A program made the position numbers and the translations under genes. From NCBI GenBank assembly GCA_049999765.1, contig JBNGIQ010009470.1, positions 82,251 to 146,250 on the forward strand: a stretch of 64,000 bases of DNA. Reading direction: 5' to 3'. The notes beneath the pieces were generated by a model. That model saw nothing but the letters and a program-made list of their open reading frames with translations. It was not told where the DNA came from and did no database searches. The stretch is from Phaeoceros laevis. Its lineage: Eukaryota > Anthocerotophyta > Anthocerotopsida > Notothyladales. Shown piece by piece: positions 44,611 through 56,481 of the stretch (position 1 is its first letter; the number at the start of each line of letters is the position of its first letter).

Positions 44611-46790
44611 ATGAGGGCAGCCTCAAGGCTCACCGACAGAGGTGATCGGCACGACCGTGAACGAAGTGAGACACGCGATAGGAGTGACAGAGGAGACCGT
44701 AGGGGCAGGAATGGTCGTGACAGCAGGAGTGACAGAGGAGACAGGAGGGCAAGGAATGGGCATGAGGATGCAGAGCCATCCTCCAAATTCAGTTTCCGGT
44801 CACGGCATCCTAGGTCACCATCACCACAAGAGTCTCGACAAAGGCGACGGCGAACTCCTCCCACAAGTGCTGAGCCAGCTCGTCGCCGGTCGGGGTCAGC
44901 GTCACCTGAGGAGCCTCGCCAAAGACGACGGCAAAGCTCTCCAAGAGATGTAGAGCTGCCACGACACCAGTCTCGATCACCATCACCACAAGACCTTCGT
45001 CAAAGGCGACGGCGAACTCCTTCGAAAGATGCAGAGCCACCTGCTCAACCGTCCAGATCAGCATCGCCACAAGAGCCTCGGCAGAGGTCACGGCGAACTC
45101 CTTCTGGAGGGGCAGAGGTGTTTCGTCGACGGTCTAGGTCAGCATCACCGAAGGAAGCTCAACAAAGGCGGCGGCAAACTCCTCCAAGAGACATTGAGCC
45201 ACCTCGTCACCGGCCTGCAGAACAAACCGACCACAATTCCAGGGCAGCTTCACAGAGCGAGCTGTCTCCAAAATCTTCGGTGGCCCGGATGCAAGAGGCT
45301 GAAGCTGCCCTTGAAATCAAGGAACAGGAGAAGGTAACTCTTGGACCAACACGTCTACCTACCCTAGGATCGTCTTATTACATGGAGAGCACACCTGCAG
45401 GATGCGGCTTTCTCAGCGTGCCTACATATTTTCCCAAATCTTTTGGCAGGAGAAGCCGTCCCTTGAGTACTCGGGAAGACTTGCGGCAGAAACCAACAAA
45501 GTAAAGGGTGAGGGTTGAAGTATTTAGGAGTCACACATTTCTTTCGGTCTAGAGAACGAAGAACAGATTCAAGTTGATTGTGGGTCATGGAGTGTTCCAG
45601 ATGGACTATTTTCTAAAGGAAGTGACACCGATGGCAGATAAGGTTGGTCTAGCCCATTTGACTATGTGGCATGATCAACAGTGTAGTACACGGTGATTAA
45701 ACCTATCATTTCATAAAATTGACACTGAACTATGTGTTTGCAGGGGTGACTTTGCTGTTCACAGAGCCACCAGAGGCTCGCAACCCGACGACAAGGTGGC
45801 GGCTGTACGTTTTCAAGGATGGAGAACCTCTTAAAGGTAGGTGGAAATTTGTTGTTGGTGCCTCGCCTTGATCTCTCTTGTCGGTAAGCAGTGGCTTTTT
45901 TTCAAGACCTGTACTTGAACTTCAGAACTTGATGGCAGAACCTCTTTACATACATCGTCAGAGTTGTTACCTATTTGGGAGGGAGAGACGAGTAGCCGAC
46001 GTGCCAACTGATCATCCATCTTGCAGCAAGCAGCATGCAGTCATACAATACAGGTTGGGGGGTCAGATATGTTGTTGGTGCTTTCTACAGTAGATTAGTC
46101 ATCACGAGACAGTGTATAACTGGTGTTCTTCTTAAGAAGCTACTCGCCAATGTTATTTTTGTTTCAGCGGTTCTCAAATGAGTCGTTTGCTGTCAGGCTG
46201 ACAGAAAAAGAGAAGCCCGATGGTATGATGGGGTCAAGAATCAGGTATTTTTCATCAACCAAGGATACCTGATCATTCTGGGATTGTCAGGATTGGCTAT
46301 CAGTTCAGCGGAGTGGAAGATGGACAGGCCACATCCCTCCGATCTGTATCTCCTTAGTAGCACCACCTTTTAAGGAAGCTCATCAGATTCTGTGATTCTC
46401 AATGGAGCTCTCTCACTGATGACCTTCTCACTGTTTGGCAGACCCTACCTGATGGATCTGGGGAGTACCAATGGGACCTTCCTTAACGTAAAACTCAGTC
46501 TTCATCTGCTTTTTGTGGTGTCAGAACCTGATCTGAAGTTGCAGCCGATCACATACTGTTCAATGGTTCAATGCGTGCAGGGGAATCGTATTGACCCGCA
46601 GCGATACTATGAGCTTATGGAAAAGGACACTATCAAGTTTGGAAACAGCAGGTTTGTTTGGTTGCCAACTTTACCTTATTTTATTTACCTCGTGTAACAG
46701 TGTCTAAAAATGCAAAAATCTGATGCAATTGCCATTTTGAACAATGACAGCCGTGAATACGTCGTCCTTCATGAGCATTCAGCTGGTTGA
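44611..46790 (+). CDS. DDL: DAWDLE/SNIP1: FHA-domain RNA-processing factor with RS-rich repeats
   Basis: Exons: 44611-45333; a small exon near 45555-45617 whose edges are uncertain; 45744-45836; 45939-46053; 46197-46244; 46442-46487; 46581-46651; 46751-46790. The first exon is an Arg/Ser/Asp-rich nuclear region containing five 27-residue repeats. The rest is the FHA domain: VTLLFTEPPEARNPTTRW, YIHRQSCYLFGRERRVADV, PTDHPSCSKQHAVIQYR, PYLMDLGSTNGTFLN, DPQRYYELMEKDTIKFGNSS and REYVVLHEHSAG, matching DAWDLE of plants and SNIP1 of animals. DAWDLE binds RNA and Dicer-like 1 and supports microRNA and siRNA production; SNIP1 is also a spliceosome component. The phosphothreonine-binding Arg/Ser of FHA (GRERR, SCSKQH) are kept. 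Only exon 2 is unresolved. Confidence 0.93.
44803..45207 (+). repeat. Five tandem 81-bp coding repeats in DAWDLE
   Basis: Residues 65-199 of the protein are five consecutive 27-residue units with no length change between units. The shared pattern is SxSPxExRQRRRRTPxxxAE. Examples of unit cores are SPSPQESRQRRRRTP, SASPEEPRQRRRQSS, SPSPQDLRQRRRRTP, SASPQEPRQRSRRTP and SASPKEAQQRRRQTP. The SP and TP pairs are potential proline-directed phosphosites. Confidence 0.95.
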
Positions 46791-47331
46791 CAACCTGCCA
46801 TATCTTTTATTTGGCAGCGGAGACTTGTCTCTACGTTTCTAGCCTGATGTTTTTTCGCACTTGACCATTTAGCCGATTGAGTCCAGGGGTCCAGGGACGA
46901 CCTGCCAGCGGAGACTTGTTGAAACGGTAGGGTTTCAGGGCACAGCGCTGGCTGTTGTAAAACCACAAATTTTGATGGTTGCGGGATTGGAAAGTAATGG
47001 AGAAGAGTGTTGCTGCCCTATTCATGTCTAATTCTTTATTTGGAATTAGCAGCAGACTGGGCCGACGCCGGAAGAAACAAAGGAAGTAAGAAGCTGGTAT
47101 TCCATTTAGTGCCACCCGTGCCGGCGCGGTCTAACTCACGAGTCGCGACAAGCGCCTCGACCGGGTTCCGAAAATCCCGTCAGAAATGTTATATTTAGTG
47201 AGGTCTACATTTTTGCCGGGCGGTAGACCACGTGACCCCGTGCCAACGGTATTCCCGAAGGTACATGTACTCCGTAGTAGTCAGGGGGGCTGAAACTACT
47301 GGATATTTCGGGGTTCCCCCACGAAAGCGAA

Positions 47332-47396
47332 GGGCACCCGCGAGCGCCGGTAGGCGCCAGCGGGTGCCCGTCGAGAGGGCTACATCCCGGTAGCCC
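47332..47396. repeat. Two adjacent GC-rich stem-loops
   Basis: Hairpin 1: arms GGGCACCCGC (47332-47341) and GCGGGTGCCC (47360-47369) pair perfectly; inside them GCGCC (47344-47348) pairs with GGCGC (47353-47357) around a GGTA loop. Hairpin 2: GGGCTAC (47377-47383) pairs with GTAGCCC (47390-47396). The composition is unlike the surrounding sequence. Confidence 0.85.
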
Positions 47397-47421
47397 CCCT
47401 CCCTCTCACCGCTAACTAATC

Positions 47422-47479
47422 CATAGACGTGTGCAGATGGTATTTCATAGACGTGTGCAGACGGTATTCTATAGACGTG
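47422..47479. repeat. 24-bp tandem repeat, 2.4 copies
   Basis: CATAGACGTGTGCAGATGGT+ATTT (47422-47445) is followed by a copy with two mismatches (47446-47469) and a partial third copy TATAGACGTG (47470-47479). Confidence 0.85.
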
Positions 47480-47739
47480 GCATCACGGATGCGCGCATAC
47501 GCTCATGTAACCCCATTTCATCCACCGTGCGACCGGGTCACTTGCGTGTACCCTTACCCGGCCCTCGGCAAGCGGGTTTTGCATAGAAAAACAAACGCCC
47601 GCGCCGGTAATGAGATCACCCGCGTGGGCCACATGGAAAACCAGCCTAATATGGGCCATCGGACTCACCCTGCTCCCCTTGCTAGTAACAATTGCCACAG
47701 CCACGCAGAAAATTGCGTCGTTATAACTTTCCAGGTAGG

Positions 47740-50553
47740 CTATTGTGCGAAGCCACCTAGACTACTTTTGCAAGTGGTCATCGATGCCCGGTCAGCAAGT
47801 TCTTGCTTGATAACAAGGTGCAAAGCCTCAAGAAAACTCAAGCAGTCCGTTTGGCCGTTTGTTGACGCATGGGCTAGAAAGGGGAGTTTTCGCAGAGTCC
47901 TCCCACTCAACCCCTGCCAGCAGGCCACTTACGATTAGTCTAGCACACAATGCAGATGTGCAATAGTCTCACCACCGCAGTGCTTGAGCGCACCGGACAT
48001 ACCTCACAAGCCTCCGCAGCTGAAAGCAAGTAGCTGGAGATCTTGAGCGAAGAATTAGCCAAGTGCCCATTGGATGTGCTTACCGACTCTTTAACTGCTC
48101 TGAAACACAACAGTTCGGGGTTCTGCTAGCCAGGATTTCACAGATTAAGTTCTTGAGTCATCACCCAGCGGAATCATTTGTGCCAGGTAAAAAAAGGCTT
48201 GATCAACTGCTGTACCCACCGCTGGCCCGATGATGCCAGTTCTGAAGAGTTCTGCCAAGCAGGACTTTAGTATCTTGTATCTTGCCTGCACGGATGGTGG
48301 CCCAATATATGCTTTGATGTCTGCTCTGTCGAGAAAAGCAATATCTGGCAAATATTGGGATTTTAACGGTGGCATCAGAAGATTGATGAGACGAAGGTCT
48401 TTACGCAACCCGTAATCTGCAAGATTTGAAGGGCTACCAACCTATCGCTCCCGTGATATTCGACGTCGTGAGGACAAACACATTAGAAGATGACTTCAAT
48501 TTGTCAAGTTGTGTTAATAGCGAGTTGACCACCTGACGCAAACACTACGACACGAATTTCAGAAGACATGAGGCTTTCAAAGTCCATGGATGCACAAACA
48601 AGGGAGGAAAAATGAATACCCTTATGGAATCAGACGGTTCTGACCCGGATAAAGCAGCCTGTCTAGCTGCGACCAAACTTTCAACCTCGTCTGCAACACG
48701 ATATGTAGAACAAAGTTCAATAATTGGCTATCTACTATCGCCATGTCTGCTGTTGCAGAAGGCTTGATCCGAAATTACCTATCAAAATGAAGACTAGAAC
48801 GTCGCCGTCTTGAATTAATTCGTGAATTTTCTCGAACAGCTTTGTGACCTGAAAGTTGATTCGCATTCATTACTTACCAAAAGCTGTTGAATTTTGGACG
48901 TTTGAGATCAGCTTCTGAAGAATTGTCTGCTGAGCCCCAAAAGAAACTACCAGCTTGCCACTCTCTGAGAACCACTTGCTAAACAGGGAGTGAGCATTGA
49001 CCTCCAAAAACTGAGCTTGCGCATACCTGTACATCGGTAAGGAATGATTTTTTGACTACGGCTCTTTATGCTCAGATAATCTGCTTACTGTATCATAAAC
49101 GGCCTTACCTGTCGCTCGAGTAGATGGCAAGCTTTTGGGCAAGCGCCTTACATAAAGAGGTTTTACCTGTACCTGGTGGACCATGAAGAAGCACCACACT
49201 GCAGCCATACACGTCGTTTTTTGGTCCTCGCTCTTTGCCTAAAGACCATTATATGAGTAATGGGTCATTTGAACAGGCACACTTACCGGTTCCATGATAC
49301 GATGTTGGGATCAACCTTTCTCTCCGCAAATTGCAAAGCGGTTGTTGCGTATTTCAGCAGCCGGTGTTTCAGTCCAGTATCACAAACCAAGCTGCAAGAG
49401 CATCGTTCAGTGGCCTCCACTCTTCACATTACGTTCGGTCAAGCAGGTCAACTGCACAAATTTCTGACCTTTCCCATAGACCCTGAAACTCCTTAGCAGG
49501 TAGAAACCATTCCTGAAAACTCGCTAGGTTACCATTCCCATCCGTCTCCTCTGAGACGGGTGGATCGTCGTTGAGCTGTCATCATGACACCCCGATGCAC
49601 CATCAAATATGATATTAACGACATATGTGCTGGGAGAGCGCCAGCCAGATAGGTAAAGGAATGAAGCTGTTTGAACAGCGATGGTGTGGCTATTTTTACC
49701 TGGTAGACATAAACATTCAACTCGACTTGCCAGAAAAGAAGAACCTCAGTGTCCGTATCTGACCCGTCTGAAAATTGGAACATATATGTTACACGGGTTG
49801 ACCGTCGAACATCGCTGCGAACATTGCAGCTCAAAGTGGAACACTCAAGTACCTGCGTCGCAGATCGTAATGCTTTCCACGTTGTTTAGGAGGAAAGGGT
49901 CATCGCTCTCGGACAGGGATATAGGACCGTGTTTGTAGGTTAGAGTCTTTTTCTTTAACATCCTGCTGACCAGTGGAGACTTCGCATCAAACAACCAGAA
50001 AGTTCAAAAGCAAAATGCTACTTCGAACCTACCTCAGATGCTCCACTATATTTTACAGCAGCACCAATGAAACCAGAGAACTCAACTACACGAACAAACT
50101 ACTGGATTCGGAAAGCCCCTGCTCCTGAGGAATAGATGGCTCATCGAAATTTCTTGAAATGCTCGAAAATTTGCGGCAAGACATCATCACAGTGTCACCT
50201 TTAACAGCCGCTACAAGCTTGCAAATTACGACAAACAGGATGAGCAAACCGTCTATTCCTAATACCCGAAATTTGGTGGAATACCTCTCTGCAGCCATCC
50301 GGAGATCATAGCTGCGCGCTGTGCAGGAGGACTTCAAGCAGACTTCAACTGCCAAAACCGGAAAGAGACACGCATGAGCTGAAATCACGGTCTTCCTGTT
50401 GTCAAGACTGCTCCACGTTAATGTTTACAGTCTGTCCAACTCACCAGCTATGTGAACTTTTTCTGATGGCGACATAGAGTGCAATTGTAGGTGACCGGTT
50501 TCTGACCGTAGAGCTTCAATAGCTGCCGCGGATTCGTCCATTGAGCCCGCCAT
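47740..50553 (-). CDS. PCH2: PCH2/TRIP13 AAA+ ATPase
   Basis: Fourteen exons on the minus strand: 50553-50445, 50348-50285, 49962-49853, 49767-49700, 49575-49469, 49391-49287, 49198-49109, 49026-48951, 48848-48779, 48690-48620, 48532-48442, 48344-48220, 48125-48003, 47913-47740. They give about 460 residues, as in Arabidopsis PCH2 (467). Walker A is [19 protein letters not shown], Walker B is VFILIDEVESL, sensor region is VLTTSNIT, and [13 protein letters not shown] and [16 protein letters not shown] are family signatures. PCH2/TRIP13 remodels HORMA-domain proteins (ASY1 in meiosis, MAD2 in the spindle checkpoint), controlling crossover number and axis removal. All junctions obey GT-AG and phase. 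The N-terminal domain ([12 protein letters not shown]) is present, so the gene appears intact. Confidence 0.95.
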
Positions 50554-51132
50554 GGAGGTTTCCGACTGTTCCAATAATAGACGAGGCAGCCAAGATAGCC
50601 AGAAGTGCCAGTGTTATGGATGCCGAAGGCTTGACGAGCCTTTGCCTTATGAGTGGATCAAGACCATCACCGTACTCAGGCGCAATCGAATAGAGCTGAG
50701 CCAGATCTGCCGTGACTTCGGACTTCCGAATGAACAGAAATACGCGACAGAGAAAACGGTCAGGGGAGACAAAAGATCGATCATCGATTGCACATGAGCA
50801 CGGCCTGAAATGTTTTATTCGAACGACACTTCAAATGATTCTGCAAATGTTGACTTATTCGCAAACTGAAAACCGTATGTGAATAACAAAGATTGGCATG
50901 TTCTTCAATCAACAGATGTGTTGACATCGAGAGTTGCATTCACCCCCTTCACCAGGGGACCAGTTCTACCTACAATTCAGTCAGACTCCGAATTTCCGTC
51001 TTCAGAAGGAAATGGAAAACAAGTGCCACAAAAAGATCGTAGAAGTTACCCAGGCTCTCCCTCTCCATGTAAAATTTTGGTAACAAATAGAAGCACGGGT
51101 ATGCATATGGATACAACGAAATATATCTGGGA
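50554..51132. other. Spacer between tRNase Z and PCH2
   Basis: 579 bp holding the 3' UTR of tRNase Z and the promoter of PCH2 (both minus strand). Short frames only. Confidence 0.5.
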
Positions 51133-54100
51133 TCAATATTCAACCAATTCTCCGTCCTCTGCTGCCTCCTCAGCAACAATCAGATCGTCCCTGAACAACA
51201 GCTTCAGCGCAGGCAGGAGCTTCGGCAGCTTCGGCAGATCCGCAAGGTTCACACTCATCATGTCGAAGGCTATACAGGTCCTATCAGTATAGCTTTCGTC
51301 AAAAACAGGAATTTTTGGGTAACGCTGGCTGAAGTGCGTCAGTATAGTCCGGAACACATTGCCCAGTCTACCCGTTTCAATCGCTTCACAGGTCATGCTG
51401 TGTCTTTTCATCTTGGCTTCCTCAGCCATCCCATCGTCAAAAGTTGCCTGAACACATAGAAAATTATGTTCAGTTGAACTTTCAGGGCGCACCCCCCCCA
51501 CCTCCGGATATGAAAAGCCTCTTTTACCAAAATACAAAGTGAAGATCTCACCTCGTGAATAAGCACAGTTGCTCCCTCGCAAGCTTCCAGGAGCTTCTTG
51601 CAAGGCCTTGTGTCACCTGAATATGCCAGCTTCCAGCCTGCTCGGACCAGTCCTGTGGGATCCGATCTACTCGCAGACTGCAAGATAACACCATATGCCT
51701 GTGGACAATGAACAACCGGCACACTTTCCAAAGACTGGAGTCCTAATGAGGCCAACACCTGTCTTAGGTTGCCTTGTCCAGCCTCGTCACGGCTTGCTAG
51801 GTTGTACCCCGGCTGAAGCCAATAGTTTTGCATTTGATTCCTTGTAGGTGATCCAGCCCGACCTTCAACTGTCTTGCCAGCAGAACTGGTGATCAAACCT
51901 TTGAAGGCATTTCTTTGTGGACTCCTACTACCCCCATCGTACATAGGTACCTTGCCATCTTTTCCTTTTACCACTTCCACCATCTCGTTATCTGGCTCCG
52001 CAGTGGTATGACTACAATCCAAAAACACCATTCCCAAATCTTCCAGTTTGGAGTAAGCATCCAAGTATCTCCTCAGCTGCCTTGGCCCAATCACAAGAAC
52101 TGGTGTGAACCTGGCATGCTTTTCCAAAAGTGCTCTCCTGACAGCCAGTATTCGTGAAAGGCCTGTATGGTGGTCGGCATGGATATGAGATATCCACACA
52201 CATTTCAATCCCATGACAATGGCATCAGCACCTTCTAGTCCATACCTGCACGCAAAAATCAAGATTATATTTCACTTATCAGCATAGCAGATTAGGAGAA
52301 AAGGCAGTATGTCAAGCCCAACCATGCAGAGAGGTGTGTGGGCACATGGGTGAATGCTCATGCATTGCTAAATAACCAATCAGGTAGCCTGAGTGTGGTG
52401 TGCTGCATATGCCCAAGATCTTCTGCAGAGCGGTGAACTACATAGTCAACTAGAAAAAGCAATCGAGAACTAGAAAAAGCAATCGACTCGAGTTAGCAAT
52501 CGTAAATGTGTACCTCCGTTTGAGCTGCCCGTATGTTCCTTCTCCACAGTCGAGCAAAACACACCCACGATTGAATAAGTTGATGAGGATTGCACTCACA
52601 TTCCGATATTTTGAAGGCTGGGACGAACCGGTACCCAGGAAGATTATCTCCATCTCTTCCCTCTGCACATTTCGGAGGCAATCTGGGAGGTCTTCATTTA
52701 TGAAAGCATCCATTTGTCTGCTGTCTGAAATTTCACTTGCCCCTTTTTGAGCTCCTTTGCCATCTGGACAACTGGCAGTAGTCATGGGCGTCCAATTAAA
52801 AAGAAAAGGCTCTTCCACAGGGTACATGCTTGTAGCCTCTGTGGTAACTTCGGCGACTTCCATTACATTCCCTTCAGGTACTGGAAGCCACAACCGTTGA
52901 ACCGCATCCCTGACATCCTCAATCTCAGGAATGTCTGTTTTCAATTGGTCTCGAACTTCTCCCAAGCTAAAAGTACCTGGAACTGATGTGCAGTCCAAGC
53001 CCATGGCTGACAGTGGGCGCAAACGAAACTGCAGAATAGCAAGAGGGATTATGTATCTGATCTATATCAAGTAACAAGCACAACATGTGGCACGAATGTC
53101 AAAGCAAAATAGACAGATACAAACCTGTAGCAAGTTATCTGCTTTGGAAAAAAAAAACTTGGAGTGACCGATCTGCAACAAAAGATCCCCTGCTAGTCAA
53201 TCCCAACACTTCAAACATTTATGAACCCAACTTTGAAATTCCTGATAGCAGAACTTAAACTGTAGGATACCTGTGGATGAGACGCTTTCGAGGGTACACC
53301 TATTTGGTTACCAATTGTGCGGTCATGTCCCACCTCTGACTGTTCTTCTGATTCCAAACAGCAGTTCGGAAATACTTGAGGGCAGATGTAATTCAGCCTC
53401 GAAATCACCCTTGCGCTTGCCTTCAAAATTGGTACATTGAGGTTCTGCCTAATTGTCCCAATACACAGTTACCACCATGCACATCAGCAACTTATATAAT
53501 TACTAGTTTGTACAAATCTAAAGGAACCAATGGCCACAATCGACAGCAAAAAGAATTGAACTTACAATCCATGACCAGCCAATATATGGTTCGTCTCAGA
53601 AAACTGCGCCATCCACTGCTGGTATTTTGAGTCACTCGTGACTGTCGCAGGACCTATATGCACCATGCAGGAAACTGTCTTGTATGTCTCTTGTTTGGGG
53701 TGAAAGTCATCGAGACAAGACTTCGAAAGGAGAGAGGGAATATGCTCCAGAGTCGGGCAGTCCACCAGGACAAAAATGGGGCCTGGAGAAGAGGGTGCCA
53801 TCACCTCATGTGGATGAACCTAGAACCGAAGGACTGCTTAGATCAGTAATAATTGGTCAACACTCATATGCCCCTCGGATCCAAAACAGAAGAAAAAAAA
53901 CATCAAAATGGTTAAGCCCTCCACAAAAACTACTCACAACTCCTGTATTGTCATCTCGAGGAACCGACTTGCCATTTTGTAAGTCACTGTACTTTCTCCC
54001 TGGTCTGATTCCAAGAGATGTGGCCTTAGCAGGATCAAACCTGCCTCTCACCTCAGGTAGCTCACAAATATACACCACTGAAATATCGCCGGGTTGGCAT

Positions 54101-56481
54101 TCAGCGCCAGCATTGTTTGTTGTATGTGAACTGTCATGATGCCGCTTCTGGCCTGCTACATGTGTGGAACTTGTCAGGTAATCAGTGCTCGCCAAACAAG
54201 CAGTTTTTTTCTGGTAGAAATGGATAGTTTTGGTACTACCTCGAGGACTGTCAGCTGTAACGACATCACTTGCATTGCGAAACTTAAAATTGCTTTGGCC
54301 ACCACTAGCTTCTCTGAGCGGATGCAGTAAAGTTGCTGATATCTTGACATACTCATCATGGTAAAGCAAGTCCAGACTGTCTAAATTGCTGTCTGAGTTG
54401 GCTTGACTGCTACCATGGCCAAAGCTGTGAGTGTTTACAACTGATGCATTCGGCACAAAAGTACGCATGGCATCTACAAAATACTGTAGCTCAGATGTCC
54501 CCCAGATATCGACCTGCAGGAGACCTACCACGTTAGAGCTAGGAGATCACTTTGAGAGAACTTGATGATAGCAGAGTATCCAACCGACAGGCAGAGAGTT
54601 CTCTTCCTGGCCTGTCTAGTTGGATTCACTTACAGGTGCCTTGCTGTCACCAATTCCAGCAAGAGTCAAAAGCAGACCTGCGAAACCGAACCAGAAGAAT
54701 AATTGGCATACGGTGCGAAAACACCAGTCATGATGTACAGGATAAAGCCATTAGAGAAACATAACCGTTCAATCACAACCAAGGTTTTCAGGATCAGAAT
54801 CAACAGACTGAATACAGATTTACCAGGGATCCCATTAGCTGTTTCTGAGGAGACTCGAGTAAGAAAGAGATGATCAATCTGCAAGTATGTAACAGAAAAG
54901 CTGTCAGGTATCCTGTGAACAGGTCTGCTAAGCACTTCCAAATCACAGCTTTCAAAAAAATGCTAAACGACCAGGGAATTCTCTTACAACAAGCCAATCC
55001 AAAAAAACGCACATCTAAGGCATGCTTCACAGGAGAAAATGCACCAGGCAGATAAAACTGATCCTGCCTTGGATAGCTTGATCTTATGCTCGATGCAGAA
55101 GCGCTGCAGTCCCTGAGGCAAAATCGATGAAAACCAGAATTAGTTCCACCTCTTCAGACCTTGTTCCCGAGATGAGGCTGCAAGGTAAGCAAATGAACGT
55201 AACGAGGATTGCAATTAGACCTCTCCAGCATTGAAAATGAATCTCCGCTTGTCGAAAAACAGCAAAACACTGGGCGACGTGTCTCCTGTGTCCATCCCAG
55301 TGCCAAGAATCTGCCATAACATGCATCAAAAAAGACTGCATCATCAGGGCAAGCAGACAGGACAAAGGCAAGCGAAAAATTCAAGCAAACACGGTGCCTC
55401 TATTTCAGTAGGGTTGAAGGGAGCTCTGTTTGGGATAGCTTGCCTGCACAAAGCTGATGCTGCTGCTCGCGTGCGAACTTGGACTCCGAGGCCCTTCATC
55501 TCTTTTAATCCGCTCGCCCTTGCCCCCAATACCGGAAGCTCGTGGTGCCATGGAAACCGGAGCTACTTGAGTCGCGAAATTGAAGTCACGGACTAATTTG
55601 TCATCAATTTCGTCCAAGCGGAAGAGATAGGCAGCCGAACTTGAAGTAGAAAGCTCGGAGATCGTAGGTATTGCTACATATTCTCCACCGCCTGCCCCTG
55701 TAGGCAATTCCGCCTGAAATTCCTCAGGAGGAGTTGACTCCACCCCGGTAGCCGCTATTGCTGCCTTCGGCTTTCTGGACCGCTTGGTCTTCTGGGAAAC
55801 AGTTGAATCAGTGCATTCGTCTACGCCGTTCCTGTCGGGCTTGTCAAAAGGTGGATCGGCAGTCTTCTTGGGCCGGCCACGCCGGGGCTTCACAGCAGGG
55901 GGGGTGCTCTCTATTGGATTCTCGACTGGAATTTTCCTCTCCTCCACAGTCAGAGTCACACCTTCCGTAGTACCTAACAAGGAGGCCCCCAGTGATGGGG
56001 CTGTGCTATAGTCAGGCAGCTCGGCCGGTGCATTTTTCTTCGGCAGTGGGGAGGACTTTGGCCGTCCTCTGCCTCGTTTTTTAGGCAACGCCACTGCCTG
56101 TGCAGCCTCCTCAGTCACAGCACCGGGATCAGCAACCAATCCAGCATGACTGCCTTCCTCCACAGGGGACCTAGCATCAATGACGGGAATGCCTCGTTGT
56201 GCGGACTTCCGAGCAGCCAACCGGCAGCCCCCTGTTCCTGCAGCACTAAAAATCCGAACTTCGTGACGCTGCAGGTGCAAGCAAGGAGCTCCACGATGCC
56301 GCCGCCACTCGGACCAGTCTAGAAAGGGCAGCTCCGGCAGCTTGAGTGGCTGAAGAAGACGCAATGCGCCGCACGCGGTTCTGAGAGAGGCACAGGACAG
56401 GGGAATGTGCCGAGGAGGGCGTGGCAAGTGCAGAAGGAGAGGCCGCTGTAAAACTGCTGCTGCCGCCGATGCTCCCGACAT
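51133..56481 (-). CDS. ELAC2: Long-form tRNase Z (ELAC2/TRZ) with AT-hook N-terminal extension
   Basis: Exons: 56481-55444, 55310-55221, 55112-55068, 54878-54824, 54677-54634, 54513-53938, 53819-53566, 53448-53271, 53172-53125, 53028-52514, 52245-51552, 51447-51133; about 1283 residues. It cleaves the 3' trailer of tRNA precursors. The degenerate N-terminal half has [18 protein letters not shown] and FNAGEGLQRFC. The catalytic half has [19 protein letters not shown] (PxKxRN loop), [10 protein letters not shown] (His motif), LIHEATFDD (HEAT) and [12 protein letters not shown]. The HST loop reads HSM. Exon 1 adds about 340 residues: a Leu/Arg/Ser-rich start like a plastid or mitochondrial transit peptide, then AT-hook cores KKRGRGRPK (134-142) and KPRRGRPKK (198-206) and a basic KTKRSRKPK (231-239). 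Plant long forms are usually about 850-950 residues. Introns after exons 1 and 3 appear to start with GC. The start is ATG 56481. Confidence 0.93.

Larger units (their letters stand above)
46791..47739. other. Convergent 3' region of DAWDLE and PCH2, with hairpins
   Basis: No gene seen. 47100-47420 is GC-rich and includes two adjacent perfect stem-loops and a short tandem repeat, listed separately. Confidence 0.5.

Noticed and set aside
53140-53160. Homopolymer in tRNase Z exon 9 (run of T on the coding strand) as a possible frameshift
   Set aside because: The exon is in frame (FFF in KFFFSKAD) and joins both neighbours in correct phase, so no error needs to be assumed.
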